Origin: a virus
Virus record (IMG/VR): IMGVR_UViG_3300024348_000081
Span: 1-46,000 of that record
Length of the DNA stretch: 46,000 nt
Reading direction: 5' to 3' (one strand)
This document shows positions 36,875 to 44,685 of this stretch, piece by piece. Made by a program: the position numbers and the translations under genes. How positions within the stretch are numbered: the stretch's first letter is position 1; every line of letters begins with the position of its first letter. The notes under the pieces were generated by a model. That model was not told the origin of the DNA. It was given only the letters and a program-made list of their open reading frames with translations, and did not search any database.

Positions 36875-37816
36875 TTATGCAATAGTTGATGCATAGTCTA
36901 GTGCTCTTGCATAACCTCTTGCACTATGGCCGGCACGAATATCTGTACCCCATCCAGCATTGGCTTGAACATAGTCAGTAACAGCAGATTCTAAATTATT
37001 GTAGGAGTTTAGGTCTTTACCCTTTCCTTTAAAACTATTAATAAAGTACAACATTGCAAATTCAGCTGCAATATTTGGATCTTCTAGTAATTCAGGTTCC
37101 TCAACAATATTAATTTCAGTACCAGCTTTAAGCTTACCCATTTTATCAAATAGGTCTTGCAGTTTTTTATAGTTAGCCTTAAATGTTATTTGGTTAAATC
37201 CACGACCTCTATATCTAGCCCCATCGCCAGGTTGAGTATTGCCGTATTTTACACCACGACCAGTTGGATCGTCTACTCCATATACTCTATCCCAAAATTT
37301 AGTAGGCTCTTCTTTTAGTGCAGTAAGTTGACTATCGGAAAGATCTGCTACTCTTGCACCATATACTTCTCTGATTCTTGAATTTGAAGTATTACTATAG
37401 TCCCCTTCTGGAGTTAAGTTTGAACTTTCTTTTGAAATTACACCAAGAATTGCTTTTCTTGCAAAGTCATTTGTAATTCCATGTCTTTCCATTGCAGCCT
37501 CAAGCGCTAAGACGTTTTCTGCTGGAATTTTCTTGTCAAACTTTTTAAATTTAGTAGACGACTTAGCAGAATCTGATTTAGATTTTTCTTTATCATCAGC
37601 TTTAGTATCAGTCTTTATACCTAGGGCAGAAGCAGTCTTATCTATAACTGCAGCTGCGGTTGATCCAGGTTCTGCAATTGAAGTTACTGAACTTGGTGCA
37701 GGCTCAACTGCCTTTCCGGTAAATGCCGATGTTGCAAGATCGCCAATCCATCCTAAAAATGAAGTGTCTTCATTTAATCTTTGCCATGACTTAAAGTCTC
37801 TAATGTTTTGTCCCAT
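36875..37816 (-). CDS. GH19-type lysozyme/chitinase with capsid-targeting-like N-terminus (313 aa)
   Basis: The C-terminal domain (about 105-313) is a GH19-like muralytic fold: AILGVISKESSN with the likely catalytic Glu (about 120), DGARYRGRGFNQITFKANY (about 203-221) and NIAAEFAMLYF. Residues 1-20 (NIRDFKSWQRLNED) match the head-targeting tag, and about 30-100 is a low-complexity Ala/Ser/Lys linker. It degrades peptidoglycan or chitin-like glycans. No signal peptide. The only minus-strand gene after 1.3 kb, with its own late-type box. Could be packaged in the head and injected, or serve as endolysin. Confidence 0.8.
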   Translation of the reverse strand: MGQNIRDFKSWQRLNEDTSFLGWIGDLATSAFTGKAVEPAPSSVTSIAEPGSTAAAVIDKTASALGIKTDTKADDKEKSKSDSAKSSTKFKKFDKKIPAENVLALEAAMERHGITNDFARKAILGVISKESSNLTPEGDYSNTSNSRIREVYGARVADLSDSQLTALKEEPTKFWDRVYGVDDPTGRGVKYGNTQPGDGARYRGRGFNQITFKANYKKLQDLFDKMGKLKAGTEINIVEEPELLEDPNIAAEFAMLYFINSFKGKGKDLNSYNNLESAVTDYVQANAGWGTDIRAGHSARGYARALDYASTIA

Positions 37817-37838
37817 TAATAATTAGTTATTTCTATAA

Positions 37839-37847
37839 ATATTTATC
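37839..37847 (-). promoter_or_regulatory. Late-type promoter box GATAAATAT (minus strand)
   Basis: On the minus strand TTAGATAAATATTTATAG lies 22 nt before the GH19 ATG. The ATAAATATTTAT core is palindromic, so it also reads TATAAATAT on the plus strand. Confidence 0.5.
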
Positions 37848-37876
37848 TAAGGAAGATAACCCAGTTAACAAACGTA

Positions 37877-37885
37877 GTATAATAA
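37877..37885 (+). promoter_or_regulatory. Early-type promoter box GTATAATAA before tRNA-Leu
   Basis: ACGTAGTATAATAACTTAG ends 9 nt before the mature tRNA-Leu 5' end, a sensible distance for direct transcription initiation near the tRNA. Confidence 0.5.
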
Positions 37886-37894
37886 CTTAGTTAT

Positions 37895-37980
37895 GCCGAC
37901 GTGATGAAACAGGTAGACATGAGAGACTTAAAATCTCTTGGGCAGTAATGCCCGTGCCGGTTCGATTCCGGCCGTCGGTA
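37895..37980 (+). tRNA. tRNA-Leu (TAA)
   Basis: Class II tRNA. Acceptor GCCGACG/CGTCGGT (G-U closing pair), anticodon stem GAGAC/ATCTC region with loop CTTAAAA, variable arm GGGCAGTAATGCCC, T-loop TTCGATT. CCA follows in the DNA. Confidence 0.9.
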
Positions 37981-38000
37981 CCAAAAATAACCTCAACTAA

Positions 38001-38288
38001 ATGTCAGAGGAGCTTACTAAAGAAGAGCGAGGAAAAATCCTTGCTGAAATGATGCGATTAGACCAAGAGGCTGGTTTATATGATGAACCGGTTGAAAATC
38101 CACTAGTCAAAGAAAAATTAAAGGACACTAATTATTATAAATTTGCTGGCACTGCGCCAGACGGATTTGTCCTGATTCCAACCGAAGTTATCGATATGCT
38201 AGATGATTTTGAAGAGTGGAAGGATTTTAAATATAGAAAGTTTGAATGGATAGAAGAAAAATCCAAACAGGTTTTAAGAGTAAAATAA
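38001..38288 (+). CDS. Unknown acidic protein (95 aa)
   Basis: Helical, charged protein (EELTKEERGKILAEMMRLDQE at the N-terminus) with an APDGFVLIPTEVIDMLDDFEEW segment. No recognised motif. It leads the operon that contains thioredoxin. Confidence 0.55.
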   Translation: MSEELTKEERGKILAEMMRLDQEAGLYDEPVENPLVKEKLKDTNYYKFAGTAPDGFVLIPTEVIDMLDDFEEWKDFKYRKFEWIEEKSKQVLRVK

Positions 38289-38301
38289 AATAAAGAAAAC
38301 G

Positions 38302-38574
38302 ATGATTAATGTAATTTATTTCTCAGCGCCATGGTGTGGACCATGTAGAACATTTGGTCCAGTTATGGAAAAAGTAGCTGAACAGTTTAACGAAAACGAT
38401 TTAGTTGAAATCACTAAAGTAAATGCGGATGAAGATCCAGATACAGCAGCCCTACATGGAATTAGATCAATTCCTGCCCTGGTATACTTAAAGGCAGGCG
38501 AAACTGTACACCAATCGGTTGGCGTAAAATCCCAAGCAGATATTATTGAAAAAATTAATGAGCTATTAGCTTAA
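38302..38574 (+). CDS. trx: Thioredoxin
   Basis: 90-aa thioredoxin fold with the CGPC active site in FSAPWCGPCRTFGP (about 7-20), the buried Asp region VNADEDPDTA and the cis-Pro loop RSIPALVYL (about 52-60). Reduces protein disulfides; in phages it can serve ribonucleotide reductase or a polymerase. Slightly shorter than E. coli TrxA (109 aa), lacking some N-terminal residues. Confidence 0.92.
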   Translation: MINVIYFSAPWCGPCRTFGPVMEKVAEQFNENDLVEITKVNADEDPDTAALHGIRSIPALVYLKAGETVHQSVGVKSQADIIEKINELLA

Positions 38575-38580
38575 TAAATT

Positions 38581-39645
38581 ATGAATGAACCTATATTAGG
38601 AGTACATGCATTCTACTCAGGAGATGTAGATGAAGGAATATTTAAATCAGTTAATTTACTATGTCAATTAACGTCAGCTCTGTATTGGAGAAAAAACTTT
38701 GGCCCAATTGGTCTCTATATTAGTCCCGAACGAGAGGCTCAGCTATTTCACTATGGTCTGCACAATGCCTATTCGTTTGTTGATACTATCCACCATGAAC
38801 AGGTGTTAATGCGAAGTGATGATAGATTTTGGGCATATCCTAAAATGCTAATTGCAAAACACGTTTCACTAGACTTTAATAAATTTTGCATGATCGATAC
38901 CGATCTCTATATTAAATCTAGAGATTTTTTTAATATTGATGCACAAATATTAACTTTCCATGGTGAAATAACCGATGCTGACAAATATCCAGAAGTTGGT
39001 TATGTAAATGGCGATGACCTATACAAAGTTGCAGAGTTAGAGAGTCCAGTTGAAAAATGGTCGCCTAGAGCAGTTAACACGGCAATGCTGTATTGTAATG
39101 GAGCTAGCGAATTTATCCATGAGTGGATGTATCATGCAGAAATGATCGTTGAAAATAGCGATAAGTGGAAACCTATTATTGGAGCAGGCGATCAGATTTT
39201 TATAGAACAATACCTATTGTCTAATTTAGCTGAAGCCCGAGGAATTAATATTGAAACTTATCTTAAATCAGACTGGATTCCTGGCAAAAAGATTAATGTG
39301 ACCCACCTAGATCCAGAAATGGAAGGTTGGATTCACACCGAACCTCTTGATACAGTTAAACAGAAATTTAATAATGTTTTACATATATGGGGTCTAAAGC
39401 ATAACTTAAATTATGCAATCGTTAGGCTTCAACTTTTAGGTAAAATTCTTGAAGATTTAGATAGAGATTTTCCAGGAATTGACCAGTCATATCCAGTTCT
39501 GTTAGCTGAGGCTAGGGAATTGTACAAAGACCAAACTGACTATAATCTAGGTATATTGACTAAAGATACACCTAAACAAATAAAGAATGGAAAATCAAAA
39601 AAACTTCGCCCAACACCTAACAGAAAAAGCAACAGCCCTTCTTAA
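38581..39645 (+). CDS. Glycosyltransferase-like protein (354 aa)
   Basis: Residues about 95-105 read KFCMIDTDLYIKS, a DxD-type metal site; GAGDQIFIEQYLLS (about 200-213) and VLHIWGLKHN (about 260-270) fit a GT-A-like nucleotide-sugar transferase of a DUF6734-type family. Residues about 1-60 form the nucleotide-binding half. The C-terminus is a basic disordered tail (KKLRPTPNRKSNSPS) overlapping the next gene. Acceptor unknown; it might glycosylate phage DNA, virion or host surface. Confidence 0.65.
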   Translation: MNEPILGVHAFYSGDVDEGIFKSVNLLCQLTSALYWRKNFGPIGLYISPEREAQLFHYGLHNAYSFVDTIHHEQVLMRSDDRFWAYPKMLIAKHVSLDFNKFCMIDTDLYIKSRDFFNIDAQILTFHGEITDADKYPEVGYVNGDDLYKVAELESPVEKWSPRAVNTAMLYCNGASEFIHEWMYHAEMIVENSDKWKPIIGAGDQIFIEQYLLSNLAEARGINIETYLKSDWIPGKKINVTHLDPEMEGWIHTEPLDTVKQKFNNVLHIWGLKHNLNYAIVRLQLLGKILEDLDRDFPGIDQSYPVLLAEARELYKDQTDYNLGILTKDTPKQIKNGKSKKLRPTPNRKSNSPS

Positions 39646-39916
39646 AAGAATTGGAACAGTTGCAGTTTTAGCCAGTGCACTAATCGCAGGATTTTGTATT
39701 GGTTATTATTACGAATTAGCCTTAAACAAAGTTAAAGGTGAAGCTTGGAGAGAAGCTAGATCTCTTAAAAGTACGTCGATTGCAGTAAATGAAAAGGAAG
39801 AGCTATTGATTATCGATAGAAAGACTGGAGTTTATACAATTTACTCAGACTCAATCGGACGTGTTATTTTTAACATATATGCACAAAAAGCATATGTAAA
39901 TGCTACTGGCCACTAA
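39587..39916 (+). CDS. Membrane-anchored protein (109 aa)
   Basis: The start overlaps the previous gene by 59 nt. One transmembrane helix (about 21-44, IGTVAVLASALIAGFCIGYYY) with a helical basic N-terminus; a beta-rich C-terminal part (VYTIYSDSIGRVIFNIYAQKAYV) probably faces the periplasm. It directly precedes the transglycosylase, so it may help lysis. Function unknown. Confidence 0.55.
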   Translation: MENQKNFAQHLTEKATALLKRIGTVAVLASALIAGFCIGYYYELALNKVKGEAWREARSLKSTSIAVNEKEELLIIDRKTGVYTIYSDSIGRVIFNIYAQKAYVNATGH

Positions 39917-39926
39917 AATTAAAATT

Positions 39927-40427
39927 ATGGGAGTAAATTCATTTAAAACTCTCATTGTATTGGCTGGAATATTAGCATTTGGTTTTCTTTGGAGACTATT
40001 TAATACTGAACCAACTAAAGAGCTAAGCAGCGGAACAATCAATGAGAAGTCACCGCCAAGTTTAGCTCTTTATTATTATCTAGAGAAATATTCAGATGAA
40101 TATAATGTTCCATTCCATATTGCAATGGGAGTGGCAAGGGAAGAAACAGGTTACCATGGTCCATTTGATTGGAAATACAATCCAAAGCTAACTTCATCTG
40201 CTGCAGCGTATGGTGCAATGCAGATACAGGTACCAACTGCAAATTTTATTTGGGATGAGCCGATAACCAAGAAACAATTACTAAATAACCTTGAACTAAA
40301 TGTTCAAATTTCAATGAAACTTTTGGCATATCTGTATAAAAGATATGATAGTTGGCCATTGGCGGTTGGCTGTTATAATACAGGTAGACCAATGGTTAAC
40401 GATTACGCTAGACGTATAGTTAAATAA
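39927..40427 (+). CDS. Membrane-anchored lytic transglycosylase (166 aa)
   Basis: An N-terminal anchor helix (about 5-24, FKTLIVLAGILAFGFLW) followed by an SLT domain: FHIAMGVAREETGY with the catalytic Glu (about 73), AAAYGAMQIQVPTA (about 92-105) and WPLAVGCYNTGRP (about 146-158). It cleaves peptidoglycan glycan strands. The ATG at 39927 is chosen; an upstream ATG at 39900 overlaps the previous gene and would delay the anchor. Likely lysis or entry enzyme. Confidence 0.8.
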   Translation: MGVNSFKTLIVLAGILAFGFLWRLFNTEPTKELSSGTINEKSPPSLALYYYLEKYSDEYNVPFHIAMGVAREETGYHGPFDWKYNPKLTSSAAAYGAMQIQVPTANFIWDEPITKKQLLNNLELNVQISMKLLAYLYKRYDSWPLAVGCYNTGRPMVNDYARRIVK

Positions 40428-40438
40428 AATAAAGCAAC

Positions 40439-40576
40439 ATGGAAAACTGGGATCCGAACGAATATCAAGGTCGTAGCAAAAAACAAGTTGAAGGCAATGA
40501 ATCAATAGTGACAGCCGTATTATTTACTGGTGCAGTTATTGCAATAATTGTCATTACAATCAAAATACTATTTTAA
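40439..40576 (+). CDS. Small membrane protein (45 aa)
   Basis: ATG 40439 to TAA 40574-40576, the last A shared with the next ATG. Polar N-terminus (ENWDPNEYQGRSKKQ) and a C-terminal helix VTAVLFTGAVIAIIVITIKILF. Together with the next gene it looks like a lysis-linked pair after the transglycosylase (inference). Confidence 0.5.
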   Translation: MENWDPNEYQGRSKKQVEGNESIVTAVLFTGAVIAIIVITIKILF

Positions 40577-40815
40577 TGAAAGAAAACTCTAAAGAAAAAC
40601 TGCACTCAATCCTAAACCTTATATTCTATGTAATGGTGGTGGTAAATTTTATTTTTCCAATCTCACTAGTAACTCTATGTACTATTGCGCTAGACCACTT
40701 GGAAAATGTACACTGGTCAATTTATTGGGCTATTAGAGTTTCGCTGTGTCTTGCAGTTGTAGAAACCTGTGCCCAGCTAATCCGAACTGTGAAACTTTTT
40801 AAAAATAAGAAGTAA
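40576..40815 (+). CDS. Two-helix membrane protein, holin-like (79 aa)
   Basis: Two predicted transmembrane helices: about 12-34 (LNLIFYVMVVVNFIFPISLVTLC) and about 47-68 (YWAIRVSLCLAVVETCAQL), with basic ends. Start overlaps the previous stop (TAATG). Small size and context after a transglycosylase suit a holin or antiholin, but the 24300 protein is another candidate. Confidence 0.5.
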   Translation: MKENSKEKLHSILNLIFYVMVVVNFIFPISLVTLCTIALDHLENVHWSIYWAIRVSLCLAVVETCAQLIRTVKLFKNKK

Positions 40816-40831
40816 ATAATATTGAAGAAGA

Positions 40832-40906
40832 GAGATTAGAGCCTCTCCTTGTTCGCCTCGGGTTAATAGCCCTTGAATGATCGCATGGTCATAAAGAGGT
40901 AAGCAA
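40832..40906 (+). ncRNA. Candidate three-way-junction leader RNA (riboswitch-like)
   Basis: TTGTTCGCCTC (40849-40859) pairs with GAGGTAAGCAA (40896-40906) over 11 bp with one C-A mismatch. It encloses two hairpins: GGGT/GCCC with loop TAATA (40860-40872) and TGATC/GGTCA with loop GCAT (40878-40891). A separate GAGAG/CTCTC hairpin (about 40831-40847) precedes it. The RNA lies 15 nt before ATG 40922. It does not match a ligand class I know. Confidence 0.5.
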
Positions 40907-40921
40907 AAATATAAATCTAAA

Positions 40922-41713
40922 ATGTATACACTACAAGAACAAAAGCGTTGTTCGGTGAATATCACCAGCAACAAAAACCGTATTAAACAATACGAAGACT
41001 CTGTCTACCTAAATGACGGACAACAATTTGAACTGGAAATTTTTAATCCCCATCAGTTCAAAGTACTAGCAAAAATTTCAATTAACAGTAAAGAGATTTC
41101 TCAAGCTGGTCTAGTTATTAGACCCGGCCAAAGAATTTACCTTGAGCGTTATCTTGATGTTGCTAAAAAATTTAAGTTTGAAACATATGAAGTTGAAGAC
41201 TCTACAGAATCCAAAGAAGCTATTGCTAAAAATGGACAAGTTAAAGTTGAATTTTTCTATGAGCTGAACTTAAGAGGAAATTACTGGTATGGTAATTCAA
41301 TGACAATTAATTCAAATAATTGGGCTGGAACAACTATAACTACTAATACTCCAAGTATCTATTGTACAGGAACCAGTACAGGTTCGCTTGGCTCAGGTAT
41401 AAGTTATACTAGCTCAAGTGCAGTAGGTAATTTAAGTTATGGTGGAACCACTCTCAACAATGTTTCAATGCCAGTAGCTGGATCAATTGAAACAGGTAGA
41501 ATTGAAAAGGGTTCTAATTCAAAACAAAAATTCTCTGAAGAAAACGGATCTTATAATTGGTGGGTTAACGAAACTTTAATTATAAAACTCCTACCACTTT
41601 CAAAAAAACCATTAGAAGTTGCTGAGATACGTAACTACTGTGGCGGATGCGGCTCACGTATCAAAAAATCTAGTTGGAAGTTTTGCCCTAGTTGCGGCGA
41701 ATCTTTAGACTAA
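40922..41713 (+). CDS. Zinc-ribbon protein with low-complexity centre (263 aa)
   Basis: The N-terminal domain (about 1-120) is beta-rich (VYLNDGQQFELEIFNPHQFKV; AGLVIRPGQRIYLERYLD). A Ser/Thr/Gly-rich segment (about 125-185) follows. The C-terminus ends in a zinc ribbon: CGGCG (about 239-243) and CPSCG (about 256-260). No known family. The ribbon suggests nucleic acid or protein binding. The gene is preceded by a three-way-junction RNA that may regulate it. Confidence 0.6.
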   Translation: MYTLQEQKRCSVNITSNKNRIKQYEDSVYLNDGQQFELEIFNPHQFKVLAKISINSKEISQAGLVIRPGQRIYLERYLDVAKKFKFETYEVEDSTESKEAIAKNGQVKVEFFYELNLRGNYWYGNSMTINSNNWAGTTITTNTPSIYCTGTSTGSLGSGISYTSSSAVGNLSYGGTTLNNVSMPVAGSIETGRIEKGSNSKQKFSEENGSYNWWVNETLIIKLLPLSKKPLEVAEIRNYCGGCGSRIKKSSWKFCPSCGESLD

Positions 41714-41749
41714 AATAAGAACAGAGAGGCTCTAACTCAATTCTTTTTA

Positions 41750-41758
41750 GTATAATAA
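41750..41758 (+). promoter_or_regulatory. Early-type promoter box GTATAATAA
   Basis: TTTTTAGTATAATAACTCTAT, 17 nt before ATG 41776. Confidence 0.55.
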
Positions 41759-41775
41759 CTCTATACACAATAAAG

Positions 41776-42117
41776 ATGGAAAATTTATTAAATGAAGCAC
41801 TAGGCTTTTCGGGTCGAATGATTTCGGCAAGCAAGAGCGGTTATCGAGATCGCAACCCAAACAACTTTGCAATATTTAATGCAAACGTATGCACTGACGC
41901 TGGAAAACTTTGGTGGGGAGATATTGATCTTACCCTTAGCAAAGATGCACTTATTCAAGCGGCAGTCGCTGAAGGTCAAACTATCTATGTTCTATATGAA
42001 ATGGATGGTAGATTTGAAAATGAAGACTCTCCTAAAATACATGAGGCAGTGGTTCGATTTTTACCAGACGGCACAGTTAAAATACGAGAAGACCTGCAAC
42101 AATATTACACACTTTAA
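41776..42117 (+). CDS. Unknown protein (113 aa)
   Basis: Alpha/beta sequence with FNANVCTDAGKLWWGDIDLTL (about 34-54) and a closing strand AVVRFLPDGTVKI. No recognised motif. First gene of the operon holding the kinase and RNA ligase. Confidence 0.55.
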   Translation: MENLLNEALGFSGRMISASKSGYRDRNPNNFAIFNANVCTDAGKLWWGDIDLTLSKDALIQAAVAEGQTIYVLYEMDGRFENEDSPKIHEAVVRFLPDGTVKIREDLQQYYTL

Positions 42118-42122
42118 AAAAT

Positions 42123-42599
42123 ATGAAACTATACTTACTTAGAGGATTACCAGGAAGTGGTAAATCAACCCTAGCCAAAGAATTAGGCGGCAGGCACTAT
42201 GAAGCAGATATGTTCTTTGTAGATAAGGATTCTAATTATAACTTTGATGCAACTAAATTGAGTGAAGCTCATGCTTGGTGTCGTCATTCAGTAATGGCAG
42301 AAATGAAAGCTGGCGAACCTATTATTGTAGTATCAAATACCTTTACTCAAGCTTGGGAAATGTCAGCCTACTTTGATTTGGCTGAAGAACTTGGATATCA
42401 AGTATTTTCTCTAATAGTTGAAAATCGTCATGGCGGTAAAAATTTACATGGCGTACCCGATGATAAGTTGGAACAAATGAAAAATAGATTTGAATTACAA
42501 CTACTTCCAGTAAAAGAAATTAAAATGGAAGATGTATTCAATGATGAGAAAAAAGAAGATCTTAAAAAATTTATAAACGAACACAAAAATGGAAAATAA
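42123..42599 (+). CDS. P-loop kinase, polynucleotide-kinase-like (158 aa)
   Basis: Walker A LLRGLPGSGKST (about 5-16), then EADMFFVD (about 28-35), ARG-type lid residues (AHAWCRHSVMAEMKAG) and VVSNTFTQAWEM (about 61-72). This is the small AAA_33 kinase family that includes the 5'-kinase domain of polynucleotide kinases. It overlaps the RNA ligase gene by 11 nt, so a 5'-end healing role next to a sealing enzyme is likely. The T4 Pnkp phosphatase domain is absent. Confidence 0.75.
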   Translation: MKLYLLRGLPGSGKSTLAKELGGRHYEADMFFVDKDSNYNFDATKLSEAHAWCRHSVMAEMKAGEPIIVVSNTFTQAWEMSAYFDLAEELGYQVFSLIVENRHGGKNLHGVPDDKLEQMKNRFELQLLPVKEIKMEDVFNDEKKEDLKKFINEHKNGK

Positions 42600-43716
42600 T
42601 AATTCAGTGTGCTTTGTTGCAACAGTTAAGGAAATTAAACCAATTGAAGGTGCTGATAAAATTGAATTAGCTGTAGTTGGTGGATGGAACTGCATTGTGC
42701 AAAAAGGTCAATATAAAGTTGATGATTGGGTAGTTACTGCAACAACCGATGCAGTAATTCCAATTAAGCTTTCTGATGAACTTAATGTTACAAACTATCT
42801 TAGAAAAGGTGGTAGGGTCCGTACTGTAAAATTACGTGGTGTTTATTCTGAATGTCTAGTGATTCCGTTAAAGCATATTCCATTCATGGAAAACTACTAT
42901 GAAGGTAAGGACATGATGTATGCAATGGATATTTGGAAATACGAACCTCCAGTTAAACAGGTTCAATTGGCTAGCGGTAAAAAGATTAGGTATTCCGAAA
43001 ATCCAAACTTTCATATCTACTATAAATTTCCAAATGCAAAAAATGTACCAGGAATGTTTACCGAAGAAGATTGGGTTGAGATTTCTCGTAAGATCCATGG
43101 TACTAATGCAAGATACGGTATTGTAAAGAAAAACAAACTTTCCTTATTTGATAAAGTAAAGAAATTATTTGGTGTTAAATGGGTCGATTATGAATTTGTA
43201 GCAGGTTCACACAATGTTGAAAAGGGTTCTGACTCTCAGGGTTTCTATGATACTAATGTGTGGTATGATGTTGCCGATAAATATAACATTAAGGAAGTTT
43301 TATGGAAGTTTGCCAAGGACACCGAAAGATTCCCAGACGGTATTGGTATAGGCGTAGTTTTATACGGCGAAATTTATGGAGCAGGTATTCAAAAGAACTA
43401 TGATTATGGACTAAAGGAAATTGAATTTGCAGGGTTTGACTTGGAAATCAATGGCAAATACTGTTCAACTGATGAATCTTTTAATTTTGTTGGAATTGAA
43501 ATGGATTTACCTTATGTTGATGTGTTATATGTTGGAGAGTGGAATAAAGAAATTGAAGATATGTATGTCTTTAAGAATTTTATCCCTGGAACTAAAGTGC
43601 CACACGAAGGAGTTGTTGTAAAACACCACACCGGTGATCGTCATAAAGTTGCAAAGGTAATTAATCCAGACTACTTAATATATGCAGAAAACTGGGAAGT
43701 TGGTGACAGCCATTAA
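42589..43716 (+). CDS. RNA ligase (Rnl2/Rnl5-like) with N-terminal OB domain (375 aa)
   Basis: ATP-dependent nucleotidyltransferase ligase. N-terminal OB-like domain (about 5-110) beginning FVATVKEIKPIEGADKIELA, as in Deinococcus Rnl and related enzymes. Motif I RKIHGTN with the adenylated Lys at about 168 matches T4 Rnl2; motif III-like LYGEIYGAG (about 263-271); motif IV EGVVVK (about 341-346); and motif V-like HKVAKV (about 354-359). It seals RNA nicks, plausibly restoring cleaved tRNAs with the adjoining kinase. Directly overlaps the kinase gene. Confidence 0.85.
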   Translation: MENNNSVCFVATVKEIKPIEGADKIELAVVGGWNCIVQKGQYKVDDWVVTATTDAVIPIKLSDELNVTNYLRKGGRVRTVKLRGVYSECLVIPLKHIPFMENYYEGKDMMYAMDIWKYEPPVKQVQLASGKKIRYSENPNFHIYYKFPNAKNVPGMFTEEDWVEISRKIHGTNARYGIVKKNKLSLFDKVKKLFGVKWVDYEFVAGSHNVEKGSDSQGFYDTNVWYDVADKYNIKEVLWKFAKDTERFPDGIGIGVVLYGEIYGAGIQKNYDYGLKEIEFAGFDLEINGKYCSTDESFNFVGIEMDLPYVDVLYVGEWNKEIEDMYVFKNFIPGTKVPHEGVVVKHHTGDRHKVAKVINPDYLIYAENWEVGDSH

Positions 43717-43728
43717 CAAAATAATTGG

Positions 43729-43737
43729 GTATAATAT
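43729..43737 (+). promoter_or_regulatory. Early-type promoter box GTATAATAT
   Basis: ATTGGGTATAATATTATT ends 4 nt before ATG 43742, another near-leaderless arrangement. Confidence 0.45.
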
Positions 43738-43741
43738 TATT

Positions 43742-43837
43742 ATGAAAAACACATTTAATAGAAAGGATGCGATCATATATTTGATCATAGCTCTTTGGTT
43801 AGGTGGAATTATTTGGGGAATCGCATATTCAAGCTAA
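43742..43837 (+). CDS. Tiny membrane protein (31 aa)
   Basis: ATG 43742 to TAA 43835-43837. Basic N-terminus (MKNTFNRKD) then a helix AIIYLIIALWLGGIIWGIAY. Similar in layout to the proteins at 13116 and 24606. Confidence 0.5.
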   Translation: MKNTFNRKDAIIYLIIALWLGGIIWGIAYSS

Positions 43838-43841
43838 TTAT

Positions 43842-44171
43842 ATGAATCTATACATTTATCCTGGCGTTAGACAAGTAGAAGACGCCCAATTTTTAGTAGT
43901 AACCGAAGAAGGAGAAGTTCTCTATTCTCACATTTGTTCAAGTTATCTCTTTGCAAAAGGAGATTTAGTTGATAACAAGCCTGACCGAATAGATGAGCTT
44001 AACCAAAAGTATGGCGATGGTGGATGGACTCTAAGATTTATCGACGAAGAGGGTCAACTCGATATTACAGATGACCAGTTGTGGGAGCGTAATCAAGCAT
44101 TCTATAAACCAAGTGCACCACCAATCGAGGGTCCTCTATCAGAGGATGCAGACTGTGGTTGCGGCCAATAA
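43842..44171 (+). CDS. Unknown protein with Cys-rich end (109 aa)
   Basis: ATG 43842 is chosen; the frame's upstream part overlaps the tiny membrane gene. N-terminal beta-rich region (NLYIYPGVRQVEDAQFLVVT), a charged middle and a C-terminus ending DADCGCGQ. No recognised family. Confidence 0.55.
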   Translation: MNLYIYPGVRQVEDAQFLVVTEEGEVLYSHICSSYLFAKGDLVDNKPDRIDELNQKYGDGGWTLRFIDEEGQLDITDDQLWERNQAFYKPSAPPIEGPLSEDADCGCGQ

Positions 44172-44177
44172 TTTAAT

Positions 44178-44417
44178 ATGAATCCAGCAAATTTAAAACG
44201 ATATATGCAAGTAAGTAGAACGGTAAAGGTATCTGATCAATTCAGAACAAATAATTTAAGCTTGACTCCAGGTGGGTCTGAAATTTCAATTACACTTAAC
44301 ACTGGACAAACCTTAGTTTACGATAAGATTAAGAGTCCCAAGAAATATATTCAAAGTCTATCTAACTACAAGGATATTGTTGCAGTTACAGTAAATGGCG
44401 AACCTTTTAATTTTTAA
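44178..44417 (+). CDS. Unknown small protein (79 aa)
   Basis: Lies 6 nt after the previous stop. Polar beta-type sequence (GSEISITLNTGQTLVYDKI). No motif recognised. Part of a dense run of small genes to the window end. Confidence 0.5.
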   Translation: MNPANLKRYMQVSRTVKVSDQFRTNNLSLTPGGSEISITLNTGQTLVYDKIKSPKKYIQSLSNYKDIVAVTVNGEPFNF

Positions 44418-44420
44418 GAA

Positions 44421-44684
44421 ATGAAAACATTTGAAGATTTAGAATTTAAAGATCACCCAAACCATGAGGGTGGCGTGCATGCCAAAATCAAATTTAGTAA
44501 TGGATTTGGCGCAAGTATAGTTAAAAGCCCGTATTCGTATGGTGGAAAAAACGGGCTATACGAATTGGCAGTATTTGGACAAGACGGAGATATTACCTAT
44601 GATACTCCAATTACTAGTGATGTATTAGGTTATTTATGTGAAGCTGAAGTAACCGCAACCCTAGCTCAAATTCAAGCTCTATAA
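44421..44684 (+). CDS. Unknown small protein (87 aa)
   Basis: Begins MKTFEDLEFKDHPNHEGG. The first residues recall the head-targeting tags, but the F-x-x-L-E-F pattern lacks the following cleavage-like site, so I do not class it with them. The rest (HAKIKFSNGFGASIVKSPYS) looks beta-rich. Function unknown. Confidence 0.5.
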   Translation: MKTFEDLEFKDHPNHEGGVHAKIKFSNGFGASIVKSPYSYGGKNGLYELAVFGQDGDITYDTPITSDVLGYLCEAEVTATLAQIQAL

Positions 44685-44685
44685 T

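Noticed and set aside
40832-40906. Hammerhead ribozyme or purine riboswitch for the three-way junction
   Set aside because: The CTGATGA and GAAA core of hammerheads is absent, and purine-switch core bases do not fit. Left as an unassigned structured leader.
44421-44684. Inclusion of MKTFEDLEF in the capsid-targeting family
   Set aside because: Only the first residues match. There is no cleavage-like site, and it sits in a block of ordinary small genes.
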